64,000 nucleotides of DNA from Medicago truncatula (taxonomy: Eukaryota > Streptophyta > Magnoliopsida > Fabales > Fabaceae): positions 50,121,762-50,185,761 of the forward strand of contig NC_053042.1 of NCBI RefSeq assembly GCF_003473485.1. Direction: 5' to 3'. Below are positions 1-10,726 of the stretch, in pieces (the stretch's first letter is position 1; each line of letters begins with the position of its first letter). The notes beneath the pieces are model-generated. The model ran no database searches. It worked only from the letters and a program-made list of their open reading frames with translations, and was not told where the DNA came from. Made by a program: the position numbers and the translations under genes.

Positions 1-1150
1 TGTTATAATGCTTGGCTTGTATGTGTCCTTATTATCCTCACATTATAGCTCAAAATCAAACCCCTTTAACATTGCTATGATGAAAGAATTATAGGTCATG
101 TGCATATCTAAGTGTTATAACCAATTTTAGGTATGTTTTGCCATTTTATTTCATTTCATTGCTCTTTTCTTTTTTGCTATTCTATTCAATTTTGTTTACC
201 TTTTTTTTACCATTTTTATGCCTTATGATACTAATCATTTCATTTCATATTTCATCCATCTCATAGTTTAGGCATTATTTTTCTATTCATTTCTATATCA
301 AATGGGTTTGTAATAATTTTAGGAAGATTAGCTTCCTTTTAATTCCTTGCAAGGTCATAGCATGTATTTAGGACTCGATGTAAAGGACTATGGACATTAT
401 AAGTGATGTACACCGACACGAGCACCGACACATGCACACACCCCACATGGATATCCTAGATGCATGATTAGGGAATGTATGTTTAGATGTATGCTTAGGT
501 TTTACAACGCTTAGACAAAAATCATTTTCCCAAAAAATGTGAATAACCTCACTTGAAAACCTTTTTTTCTAAAATAGGAGTCAAAACTCCTCATTTTCCT
601 TTTGTTTTCTTAAGTAAAAAATCTTAATGAATTTTAATCATACTTAGACTTTATTTTGCAAAATAACTACTTCCACCTCACATTTTCCAAATCTCATGCC
701 CTTGAGGCCTCTCATCTCCATTCTTCAAAATTCCTTTTTCAAACTTAAAATCAACCAACAAAAGCAAAAACAATTTTCGAGAATGAACTACGTTTGGTTT
801 TGATCCCTTAAAAGGGTACGTAGGCAATGAGTTAAAACTCCTCCAAGCCAAGTAAAATAAAATCTCAATCATCTTCTCTCCTTCATTCTTCACTCAAATA
901 AAATTTCTCTTTTTTATAAGTAGGCAATAAAAATAAAGCGTAGAAATAAACTTAGGAGAACGGTTCTTATGGAATACCATAATCGTTCCGGGTGCCTAAC
1001 ACCTTCCCGTAGCGAAAACGACCCCCGAACTTAGACTTTAAGGGTTTTTCTCAATTTTGCCATTCCCAAGAAAAAATAGAGAATATCAAAGATTGAAAGG
1101 TTCAAGCCTAATTAATGACTTGACACCCGAAAATCGCGATAACACATGTT
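1..1150 (+). mobile_element. Probable LTR fragment of an Ogre/Tat-type Ty3/gypsy element
   Basis: No gene is visible here. Two stretches look like those of legume Ogre-type LTRs as I remember them: a block around 784-850 with an inverted CCCTTAAAAGGG followed by a TACGTAGGCAATGAG-like string, and the block around 960-1050 reading GGTGCCTAACACCTTCCCG. No internal coding region follows. Sequence from about 1150 to 1790 has no recognisable content. The call is by family resemblance only; a solo or truncated LTR fits best, and exact ends were not determined. Confidence 0.42.
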
Positions 1151-1794
1151 AACCAAGGTTGTGTCAAGTGGGAAGTTCCAACATTGTCTGGACTTGCTCA
1201 ATATTCTAACATGTTGATGCATGTGGAGGCATAATAAGACGCAATTTGTTCGTCCAAAATTTGAAGTTTCTTTTCAAATTATGAACAAGGTGGAGAATTG
1301 TGAGAATAAGTGAAATATTTAGTGTTTACTAAATATGGAATAATCTAAAGATGGAAAGTGCAAAGAATAATGCAAAGGAATGTTTACTCTAGGATAAGAG
1401 TAATAATAGGATGGAGAGTACATGAGAGGTTTATAATTGTTTGAGGTATTGTTCACTCAATTTTTAGCATGTAGGTTACTATAAAATGTTAAGGAGTTTT
1501 GTAATTTAGATATCACAACAAAACAAGTAGAGTGTAACAAAGTGAATTTATTAATTAGAAGTTCATCTTTCTTCTTACACATTTTTCATACAAATTTATT
1601 GTTCTAGCTACATTCATGTTCAACTTTAGTGAGTGCATAGTTCATATTATTATTAGAAGTCTATATTTTCCGCTGCTGCTCAACAATACCAATGTAATAG
1701 TAAGCAGTAACAAAATAATTGAGGTGCTGGACGTTCTAAGTTTACCGCCTCTCTTTATAACCTCAAATTCTGAATGTAGCACCTTCTGTCCTAA

Positions 1795-2000
1795 CTAGAG
1801 ACACGTCTCTTGCTTTTACTATGTGTGGACAAATGATTCAACTTTAGCACCTATTTACACATTACGTGGAACTAAAACATCCACCACAATACTTTCCTTT
1901 CAGTAACCTTTACAACCTTCTTTACACACTACATGGAAGCATAATGCCCCTCACAATGCTTTCCATTTTATTCTATATAAACAACCTTCTTCAATGATAT
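1795..2000 (+). promoter_or_regulatory. ELIP copy 1 promoter
   Basis: A TATA box (TATATAA, 1974-1980) lies about 145 bases upstream of the start codon. Upstream are an ACGTCT-type site near 1802 and an ACGTGG core near 1865. The block is collinear with the promoters of the other two ELIP copies, sharing the string CACAATGCTTTCCATTTTAT just before the TATA box. ACGT-core elements are typical bZIP/HY5 or ABA-response sites. Unlike copies 2 and 3, no full CACGTG G-box is visible. Confidence 0.6.
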
Positions 2001-2124
2001 ACCTACCAAACTTAAGAAAGAATATTGCAGTGAGACTAACAAATAATCTAGTCCTCAGAATATATACTGTTCTATTTAGTTCTTAAGTTTTGCCTTGTAA
2101 CATTAAGGCTAGGAATTATTATCA

Positions 2125-3048
2125 ATGGCTGTATCATCTTACCAATCTATCATGTCAAGCTCAATGACCACCATTTCTAGCAGGTCTAGAGTTAACCAAA
2201 TCAGTAACATCCCTTCTGTGTACATGCCTAGCTTTAGAAGGAATGCTAGCTTCAAAGTTCGATCCATGGCTGAGGTAATGTTTTAGAAAACAAAATTTTA
2301 AGGTTGCATATATTTAGTATTTTTTGTACATGCATAATAGATTTGGTTATTGAGAACGAACGATCATATGTAACAACAAGTTAACGATATATGCTTTAAG
2401 AATCATGTTAATGGTATAAAATAGTCATTGCTATCATTTAATAAATTATATAGTTTTTCATTACATTTATCAGGAAGGGCAGAAAGAGCAACCAAAGGTA
2501 CCTGTAGATTCAATTACACCAACATCAGCACCAACTCCACCACCACAATCAGCCTATACTCGTGCACCAAAGGTGAGCATAGTAGCAAAAATAAATCATC
2601 TTTGTTTTCTCTGAATTGTGTGCAAGATTAGTTATGCAAAGTGCTAATTTTGTTTAAAATTTATTAGGCCCTTTTATTAATTTTAATAATGAAAATATGG
2701 CAGATGAGCACAAAATTTTCGGATTTGATGGCTTTTGGTGGGCCAGCACCTGAAAGAATCAATGGAAGGTTGGCTATGATTGGTTTTGTAGCAGCAATGG
2801 GGGTGGAAATAGCAAAAGGACAGGGTTTGTTTGATCAAATATCTGGTGGTGGAATTCCATGGTTCTTGGGGACAAGTGTGTTGTTGTCACTTGCTTCTTT
2901 GATTCCATTTTTCCAAGGTGTTAGTGTTGAGTCCAAGTCAAAAGGTGTTATGTCTTCAGATGCAGAACTATGGAATGGAAGAATTGCTATGTTGGGTTTG
3001 ATTGCTTTGGCCTTTACAGAGTATGTTAAGGGTACCTCCCTTGTGTAA
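2125..3048 (+). CDS. ELIP: Early light-induced protein, copy 1
   Basis: Three exons: 2125-2274, 2474-2572, 2704-3048 (GT-AG introns, all phase 0), 197 residues. ELIPs are thylakoid proteins of the chlorophyll a/b-binding superfamily that accumulate under light stress and bind pigment. Residues 1-50 are a Ser/Arg-rich chloroplast transit region. Exon 2 is a Pro/Thr-rich linker, here 33 residues against 21 in copies 2 and 3. Exon 3 encodes three membrane helices: the first carries [11 protein letters not shown], the second begins WFLGTSVLL, the third carries [11 protein letters not shown]. The ExxNGR repeat in helices 1 and 3 supplies the pigment-ligand and salt-bridge residues. The start is the only upstream ATG giving a transit peptide. 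First of three tandem copies and the most diverged. Confidence 0.93.
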
Positions 3049-5250
3049 TAGATTTCTGTTCTATAGGGAATGAATTAAAATCTGTAGATTTTTGTTAGAA
3101 ACCAATATATGGAACTGTGTATATTGTCATATAGTTTCTTCTTTGAGATTTTTTTAATTATCCTTTTTTCAAGTGAATGTAATAGTTCTCTTATACTTGA
3201 AAAGAAATCTTCTAATATCTTCCACTTGAAATTTCTACTTTTGCCTATGATTATTCTCTTATTGTTAAGGGTTTTTCTACAAAATAATTGTGTTCAAAAC
3301 TATTAGGGAGATTTGAGTGTATATTTGGGCATCACAAGAATATTATTACTGAAGTCATGCGCGGAGAATCGATCTAATCCAAAAATATTTCTACAATGGT
3401 ATTCAACAATGATATTTGAGTCACTCTTTCTAGTTTTTTTTTTTTAAATGGAAAATGTTAGGAATTAGTTGTTAATTTAATATTTATCGCTCATTTGGGT
3501 TTGAATCCCGGACTCCAACTCCTTATTCTTTAATTAAAATTAGTTGAACTGCTCAACCGTTATTCTTTTGCTACGAACACTTCTGAAAGATCCGCGGAAG
3601 AAATCTCAGAAATACTCATGTTTTTCTAAGTTTATTATTTATTTATAGCGATCCACCTCTCTTTCTTGAAAACTGATTTACATACTACAATCATTGTTCT
3701 AATGTAAGGGTAATAGTTTTTCATCCAATGCATTTTTTTTCAGACTATTTTTAATAGGTATTTAGTTTAATTTAATTTTAATATTTTATGGACAAATTGA
3801 AATAATTTTTGTATCTTGGGATAAATAAAAATAATTTCTAGAGTCTTTGACTCTTTTTTATAAGTTTTGTGAGCCAATACAACTCAAAGTAGGCAATTTT
3901 GCCTTAACTCTTATGGCAACGAAATGGGAATAAGAAATTTTATGAATGTAAATGATAAAATTAAGGACATTCAGATGAAAGAAATTTGATGTGAAATTTT
4001 AATTGTTCTAAGTCAGTCAGTCATGTAGTCTAAATTAATTAAGATTGAACACCTAAATATAATTAAGGCAAGATTACATTAGGGGTCTATTATCTTATTT
4101 ATTTGTAACACTTTGGTCCTTTATATTTATTTTTTCCCACTCAGGTCCTTTATCTCTCTTAAAAGCACATATACATCTTTTTTCTCATTTTTTATTAAAA
4201 AATACATAATTTTATTTTTAAAAATATATTTTTATTAAAAATGAAAAAAATTCAGAAATATGATGAAGACGTTCATCATCTTCTTTAAATAAAATAAAAA
4301 TTCTACTAAAATATATCTCAAAATATCGTGAATTAATGTTATATTCACCTCAAATCTTCTTTTAAACACAAAAATAAAAACCTTAATTTCACAAATGTTG
4401 CAAGGCGGATGGTGGAGGCTTTGTCACTGGCAGAAGGGTTAGGCTTTACGAAAGTTAAGATTGTTCTGGAAACAACAAAATTGATGTGCAAAGCTGCTCT
4501 CAATTTTGGGGTTATTTTTATGCCAAGTTTGAATATTGAGTTAGAAAATAATAATAATAATAATAATAACATTTGATTGGTTGATATCATGAGAGGATAA
4601 ACACCCCCTAAACAAGAGAGGGTAATCTAGAAAAAACCTCTTCTAATTATACAATATTTTCTTATAATTTTATAAGAATTCTCTAAATGTGCATATAAAC
4701 GTGCACATTAGTTTAATCTAAGTGGATGACTAATTTCTCCCTAAAAAAAAGAAAAATATCATTAATTTCAGAATAATTGGAACTTTGGTCAGCAGAGTAT
4801 ATATGTAGCTTTGATCATCAATATACCAAACACAATCATATTACACATTCTCCTTTTATGATAATATTCAAGTCATTAGGATTTAAGAGTGCAAGTTGAG
4901 GAAGGAATCATACAATCAACTCTTAGAAGTAAGACATGCTATCTTAATTGGGAAAAAAAAAGGTTCGGTAAATTCTACATATTGTCCCAACTAATGTATT
5001 GTATCAACAACTAGTGTCCCAACCAACATGATTTTGAAAGAAAACATCTAGTTGGAGCAAAAAAAAAAAAAAAAAGTCTTAAACTTATAGAGTTTTAGTT
5101 TCTTAGGAAACTTAGGATCATTAAGAACCACCGATTATCTTATCTACATTGCAATAGAATTTTCTAGGCAATACGAAAATAGTAAGCAGTAAAAACAACA
5201 ATTGAGGTTTTACACATTCCAAGTGGACAACCACTCTTATAAGCTCAAAT
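3049..5250. other. Intergenic between ELIP copies 1 and 2
   Basis: AT-rich, no convincing gene. A short GC-richer island at 4388-4540 stays open on the plus strand and weakly resembles the RNase H end of a plant LINE, but it is too short and diverged to name. It ends in an AAT microsatellite at about 4548-4569. Several poly-A/T runs are present. Confidence 0.4.
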
Positions 5251-5264
5251 TCTCAGCCTAGCAC

Positions 5265-5400
5265 TAGATCCACGTCTCATGCTTTTACCATCTATGGACA
5301 AATGAACCCACGTGAACCAATTAACTTTAAGACCCAGTTACACACTACGTGGAACCATAATATCCCTCACAATGCTTTCCATTTTATTCTATATAAACAA
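5265..5400 (+). promoter_or_regulatory. ELIP copy 2 promoter with G-box
   Basis: A perfect G-box CACGTG sits at 5309-5314, an ACGTGG core at about 5347-5352, and a TATA box (TATATAA) at 5390-5396, roughly 145 bases before the ATG. Spacing and surrounding sequence are conserved with the other ELIP promoters. G-box plus ACGT cores fits light (HY5-type) or ABA control; that is inference from motif content. Confidence 0.65.
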
Positions 5401-5540
5401 CCACCTTAAATGCTACACATATCAACCATAATCATCTAAGCTTTAGTCAAAGAGTTCATTAAGATTCACTAAGTAATCCTATCTTCAAAAATACTTAGAC
5501 TCATCTTGAGTTTTGCATTGTAACATTAAGAAACCTATCA

Positions 5541-6470
5541 ATGGCTGTATCATCTTATCAATCTATCATGTCAAGCTCCATGACCAGCAGGCCTAGAGTT
5601 ACCCGACTTAACAACATCCCTTCTGTGTATATGCCTAGCTTCAGAAGAAATGCTAACCTCAAAGTTCGGTCCATGGCTGAGGTAATTAAGGTTTATATAT
5701 CAAACAAATATTAAGGTCATGTATGTAGTGTTTGTTTATGCATATTTAATTTGTATACATGGAAAAGCAAACATAAGAAACATGCTTATGATTTATATTC
5801 ATAAAATATGTACATGAATTAACGTTGATTTTGTAAATTCCGGAGAATCCATAATGCTTATGATTTATATTTATCTCACCTTAATTGATAACAATATCTC
5901 TTTACATTATTCAGGAAGCGCAGAAAGAGCAATCAAAGGTGACACCACAGCCTGCCTCTACTACTCGTTCACCAAAGGTGAGCATACAGCATAGTAATAA
6001 AAAAAATTACAACTTTGTTTTTTTTCTAAATTCTGTCCAAGAAGACTAGTTATGGAAAGTATTGATTTTGGTCAAAATTATGAGATCTTTTTGATGAATA
6101 ATTAATGATGATTATATAATGGCAGATAAGCACAAAGTTTTCGGATTTGATGGCTTTTGGTGGGGCAGCACCTGAAAGAATCAATGGAAGGTTGGCTATG
6201 ATTGGTTTTGTATCTGCAATGGGGGTGGAATTAGCAAAAGGGCAGGGTTTGTTCGATCAAATATCTGGTGGTGGAATCCCATGGTTCTTGTATACAAGTG
6301 TGTTGTTGACAGTTGCTTCTTTGGTTCCATTATTTGAAGGTGTTAGTGTTGAGTCTAAGTCAAAAGGTATCATGTCCTCAAATGCAGAGCTTTGGAATGG
6401 AAGAATTGCTATGTTGGGTTTGATTGCTCTGGCTGTTACAGAATATGTTAAGGGTACTGCCCTTGTGTAA
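5541..6470 (+). CDS. ELIP: Early light-induced protein, copy 2
   Basis: Exons 5541-5681, 5915-5977, 6126-6470, giving 182 residues. Domain order is as in copy 1: transit peptide (about residues 1-47), short Pro/Ser/Thr linker encoded by exon 2, then three helices with [11 protein letters not shown] in helix 1 and [11 protein letters not shown] in helix 3. Exon 1 is shorter than in its neighbours because about four residues of the Ser-rich tract are missing. The whole of exon 3, the end of intron 2 and the start of the 3' UTR are base-for-base identical to copy 3, while exon 1 and the introns differ, which points to recent gene conversion. Confidence 0.93.
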
Positions 6471-6889
6471 GTAGAGTTTTATAGGGACATGATTAAAGTC
6501 TATAGGGTTTGTGGTTAGAAGCCAAAGATAGAACCTTATGTATATTCTTATGTAATTTCTTTGTTTTGTTTTTTAATTATGTTATTTTCAAGAAAGTGTA
6601 ATAGTTCTCTTTATACTTAAAAAAACGGTCTTCTAATTTCTTTTGTTGAAATTCTTCTCCATTTGCACTATGATTTCTCTTATTATATTGTCAAGTTTTT
6701 TCTATGTAATTATTGCATGTTCAAATTCTTTTTTGTCATCTTTTATTTTAATTATGTAGTACTAGATGACTGGCATACTCTAGCACGGTTTTATAAAATG
6801 ATGATGAAACAAATCTTTTTTAGTTTAACACAAGCCCTCATAATCTTAATTGAGTTTAAACATGTTGCAATGTTAAAACTTTGGTGATA

Positions 6890-7165
6890 GTTTACCACCA
6901 TTTGAGTTATACAAGACTATGACAATTGCGCGTGTAAAATATCTGATTTACTAATACCGTGTTATCCAATAGTGGTATGTTAGTCATTGATATGTGATTG
7001 TAGTTCTATCGTAACAATGTTGTGTGAATGGGGTAGCTTCTACCCCAATAAAAATATATATATATATATATATTTGAATAGGTTAGTATATTTAGTAATA
7101 TTTTTATATATATTTGAATAGGTTAGTATATTTAGTAAATAACTACTATAATAATATATATTTAA
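6890..7165. repeat. AT-rich repeat with imperfect tandem duplication
   Basis: An AT dinucleotide run near 7051-7072 is followed by two near-copies of the string TTTGAATAGGTTAGTATATTT, starting near 7073 and 7112. A short palindrome, GGGTAGCTTCTACCC, precedes it near 7030. This appears to be the left part of an hAT-like repeat, described separately. Confidence 0.5.
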
Positions 7166-7673
7166 GGCTTAATAGGTCAATTGATCCTTTAATTAATTTC
7201 AAGTTTTCATTTTGGTCCCATAACTAATAAAACTCATGTTTCGGTCCCTCAGGTTTGCCTCCGTTTGTCAAATAAATCCCTCGCTGTTAAGTTTAACCAT
7301 AAATGTCTATGGTGGACCAACATTAAAAGTGATCCACCGTAGATGTTATTAAATTTTTAATTTAAACCGTTTGATATATTTTCTAAAAAGATGACCATTG
7401 AATTATACGTGTCTATTGTAACTTACGGTGCACCAACAACAACTAATTCTTTCTTTCTTTCTTCATCTTCTACCTTACTAATCTTCATCATCTTCAACTA
7501 ATCAACTCACATTTTCAAACATTCATCAATGAACTTCAAACAAACCCAGAAAAATAAATTTAAAAAAAAAAAAAAAAAAAAACATCCAAAATTAAAACAG
7601 CAACAAGTGTAGATTAAGAAGACCAAGATTGTAACCCAAAAGAAAGAAAAAAAAACCAAGATGAGAACCATTT

Positions 7674-7815
7674 CTAAAGGCCACTCTTGACATACCCATC
7701 ACTCTTAGGAATCTTCCAGAACACAGCCAAAGCAAGAGAAAGAACAAGAGTAAGATCAGCAACATCATCAGTCAACACAACTCCCTTTCTCTTTGCATTT
7801 TTTGAGATCAATTTT
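7674..7815 (-). pseudogene. Captured fragment of a hydroxypyruvate/glyoxylate reductase-like gene
   Basis: On the minus strand the first frame reads KIDLKKCKEKG, and a second, shifted frame then reads VVLTDDVADLTLVLSLALAV followed by KIPKSDGYVKSGL and a stop. These blocks are hallmarks of the NAD(P)-dependent D-2-hydroxyacid dehydrogenase family (plant HPR2/HPR3 type), where the residues normally linking them (xRVTNTPD) are missing. A small internal deletion plus frameshift therefore breaks the piece. It lies inside the Pack-MULE inverted repeats, so it is a transduplicate and not a resident gene. Confidence 0.68.
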
Positions 7816-7892
7816 ATAAAATTCAACACTGTAAGTTGAAATGATTACAAACTGCAGGAAAGAGAAATGAAGATAGAGTAGTCCCGAGAGAG

Positions 7893-8260
7893 ATGGAGGG
7901 AAAGGGTTTGACAGAAGATAGAGTAGTCGTGACACCAAAACGCGTCGTTACCAAACCTTTATCTTCGTCGGAGAAACACTCGAAATCCACCACCACCGTC
8001 GACGTCGTTACCATGAAAGCAGCAGGCGGAGGAACACTCTCAAAAGAACACCAAAGCGCAAAGAAGCTATTACTCCGCTGCCGCGACGGCCTCAAACGTC
8101 CTGAACATTCCACCTCTACCTCCGCCGCCGTCGTCAGCATTGATTCGGAGCTTTCCTTCGCCGTGAAGAGGGATATCAACCAGATCCAATCCCTCTGATT
8201 TGAGATGGATCGCCTTTGGCGTTCCGTCGCATCCAAACCTCAATGTGATCTTTGGAAAAG
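7893..8260 (+). pseudogene. Captured membrin (Golgi Qb-SNARE) exon 1 fragment
   Basis: The translation contains SAKKLLLRCRDGLKR, then LSFAVKRDINQIQSL, a TGA stop at 8196-8198, and in the same frame FEMDRLWRSVASKPQCDLWKR. This is the conserved N-terminal part of plant membrins (MEMB11/12), which act in ER-Golgi fusion. The stop sits where family members have Cys, so a single TGC/TGT to TGA change can explain it. The match ends at a consensus donor (AAAAG|GTGAAC at 8260/8261), so exon 1 and the start of intron 1 were captured. An upstream open stretch (7893 to about 8035) may be captured leader. No SNARE helix or membrane anchor is present. Confidence 0.75.
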
Positions 8261-9079
8261 GTGAACATATTGAAATTGGTTGATTCTGATCTTGTTGATT
8301 CCTGGATATTTTCTTCTTCTGGGTTTACGGTGTATGAGATGGGTTAATGTTGGCTTAATACTAGGAAGAATCGAGTATGTTGGCTTAATGTTCATGATCT
8401 GGTTGTTAAAAAAAAATTATTTTATTTTGGTAAATGATGTTATTGTGGAAGGAAAAAAAAAATCTAGATTGTTTATGAGTGAGTGATGAAGATGATGTTG
8501 AATGTATGAAAAAGAGGAAGGAAGAAGATGAAGAAAGGGAAATATAATTCAATGGTAGCCTTTTTTTAATCCAATGGTAGTTGTTATTGGATCATTTGTA
8601 AGATAAAGTAGTCCTTCATAATCCAATGGTAGCCTTTTTTTTTTAAAGATCAAACGGTTAAAATTTTATAAATTAATGAAGTCTATGGTGAACCACTCTT
8701 AAAGTGGATCTGCTGTAGATATCTGAGGTTAAACTTATCAGCGTGGGATTTATTTGACAAACAGAGGCAAACTTGATGGACCGAAACATGAGTTTTATTA
8801 GTTATGGGACCAAAATAAAAATTTGAAATTAATTAAAGAACCAAATGACCTATTAAGCTTATATTTAACTATCATAAATGAGTTTATTTGTCGAAATTTA
8901 GAATAAATAAAAATGTCAGTAATATATTCACATGTTTTGTAGATGTATTTTATTTTGACACTTTTAATATCTTAAACAACTAAAAAAAATTACTAACAGT
9001 AAAAATTATCAAAACAACACTCGATGTATATTTTATCTTATTTCCCATAAAGATGGTTAGTGGCTTCGCCGCTGGTGTC

Positions 9080-10340
9080 AAGTATATGGGAAAATTCTTG
9101 ATAAGCCTTATGGTTGCAATATAGTATGAAAAAACAAAAAAAACAAAAGAATCATTATTATCACTTGAATGTGTGGCATTGTAAAAGTGCATTTCTAGGA
9201 AAGTTTTCTAGGATTAAGAGTTATGTTGTCACTTGAATATAGTGGTCATTACATGTTTTCTTAATTTGGCTATTTGTTCACAGTGATCCATCTCGATGTC
9301 CCACAACCATTGCTCTAGTATACGGTGATAGTTCTTCATAAGACACTTCTCTGTATATTAGTATTTAAGTTAAATTAAGTCCTTCATTAGGAGTATTAAT
9401 TGAAGAAGAAGAACTGCAAGTCAACGAGTGCTCGCCACTCATATCTTTGTGTTTCATTTCAAGTATATACTGCTCAGAGACATTTTCACCATGGATCCAA
9501 GTATTTATATAGACGTCAATGATAGATCATCGTCGTAGATTCTAAAATTATATTCATGTTCATATATTTTATTTAGAAAATGTTAACTTGTGCAATTAAT
9601 TCTAACATGATCAACTCTTAAAAGTAAGACATGCGATCTTAACTGAAAATACCCCAACTATATATATTATTAATATGAAGCTTCACATGATCAACTCTTT
9701 CTGGTGATCTTTTTTGTTTTTTTTTTTGGTTGTGTACGTTTCATCATCTTTTCATAATGTTATTGTTGCTTTCTACCTTAAAAAGTGTGTACATTAAATT
9801 TGGCTCTTTAAAAAATAGGAGTAGCATTTTTTTTATAGGATAAAAATAAGGAACCTTAACCATAAGTAAAAAAATTATTTTTTTGTTACAAGGTTAATCA
9901 AAACAAACAAAACGGAAAAAGAAAAATAAAAAGAACAAAAAACTATTTTTTAAAAAAGAAAGTGTTGGCCGTGTCAATCTTAAGGAGGAGGCTTATAAGA
10001 TCTCTTGGCGGAGTTTTACGTCTGATGAAGCACCAAATTTAGCCATAAAATTTGCACATTTGTTTTCCTCTCGAAGAGTGAGGTAAATTGTGACATTGCT
10101 TTGTTGAATAAGATCCATTCGATAGAGTTTTTTATTTAACAATTGAATTAGTAAAATGTATTTTTTTATAATGAGTTATTAAATACAATAAGAAAATTAA
10201 AACACAATAAAAATGGATTAATTTATACGGTTTCAATAAAGAAAATGACTCTACAATACACGGGTTATTTTTGCCCCCTTCCACAAATTTTTATGGTTCC
10301 GTCCTGATTCCAAGTGAACAAGCTAGGACAACCTCAAATT
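9080..10340. other. Intergenic before ELIP copy 3
   Basis: AT-rich sequence without a supported gene. It includes several A/T runs (9712-9727, 9825-9990) and pieces resembling spacer sequence upstream of copies 1 and 2 (for example the AAGTAAGACATGC string near 4929 and 9621), so the tandem ELIP duplication included upstream DNA. Confidence 0.4.
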
Positions 10341-10369
10341 CTCAGTGTAGCACTTTTATGGTTCCGTTC

Positions 10370-10590
10370 TATAGCCACGTCTCTTGCTTTTACCATCTAT
10401 GGATGAATGAACCCACGTGAACAAATCACCTTTAAGAATTAGGACCCATATTATACACATTACGTACGTGGAACTTAAATATCCACCATATCACTTGCCT
10501 TTCGTAACCTTTACAACCTTGTTACACACTACGTGGAAGTTTGGAACCCAAGTATCACTCAATGCTTTCCATTTTAATTCTCTATAAACA
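10370..10590 (+). promoter_or_regulatory. ELIP copy 3 promoter with G-box
   Basis: The G-box CACGTG is at 10414-10419. ACGT cores follow at about 10463-10471 (TACGTACGTGG) and about 10530-10535 (TACGTGG). A TATA box lies near 10583-10588 in the context CTCTATAAACA. The block is collinear with the other two promoters but contains one more ACGTGG-type site than copy 2, matching the longer arrangement upstream of copy 1. Confidence 0.62.
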
Positions 10591-10726
10591 ACCTTCTTCA
10601 ATGCTATACATACCAACCTTAACCATCTAAGGTGTAGTAAAAGAGTTCATTAATATCCTATCTTCAAATATACTTGGTCTCTTTAGATCTTGACTTTTGC
10701 ATTGTAACATTAAGAACTTGTTATCA

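Larger units (their letters stand above)
7166..8859. mobile_element. Non-autonomous Mutator-like element (Pack-MULE) carrying host gene pieces
   Basis: The 1694 bp segment is flanked by a perfect 9 bp direct repeat TATATTTAA (7157-7165 and 8860-8868), the size typical of Mutator-like elements. Termini begin GGCTTAATAGGTCA on the left and, on the opposite strand from the right end, AGCTTAATAGGTCA. The inverted repeats run at least 220 bases with scattered mismatches, continuing less well to about 7520 on the left and 8450 on the right. No transposase is present. The GC-richer interior holds two captured fragments in opposite orientation: a hydroxypyruvate-reductase-like piece (minus) and a membrin exon 1 plus start of intron (plus). 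Confidence 0.85.
7028..9078. mobile_element. Older hAT-like element interrupted by the Pack-MULE
   Basis: The left part (GGGTAGC near 7030) and right part (GTTTATTTGTCGAAATTTAG near 8881, ending in TTCGCCGCTG near 9078) match, in order, the two sides of the better preserved hAT element at 55422-56174. Removing the inserted 7166-8859 segment and one TSD copy rejoins them. The outer left terminus (CAGGGGCGG) is not preserved here and no clear 8 bp target duplication is seen, so the ends are approximate. Confidence 0.45.

Noticed and set aside
1616-1798. 60-codon open frame before ELIP copy 1
   Set aside because: It runs into the conserved ELIP promoter block; no homology recognised.
7823-8236. 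137-codon open frame on the minus strand across the Pack-MULE
   Set aside because: Shadow of the membrin-like frame on the plus strand; no family motif.
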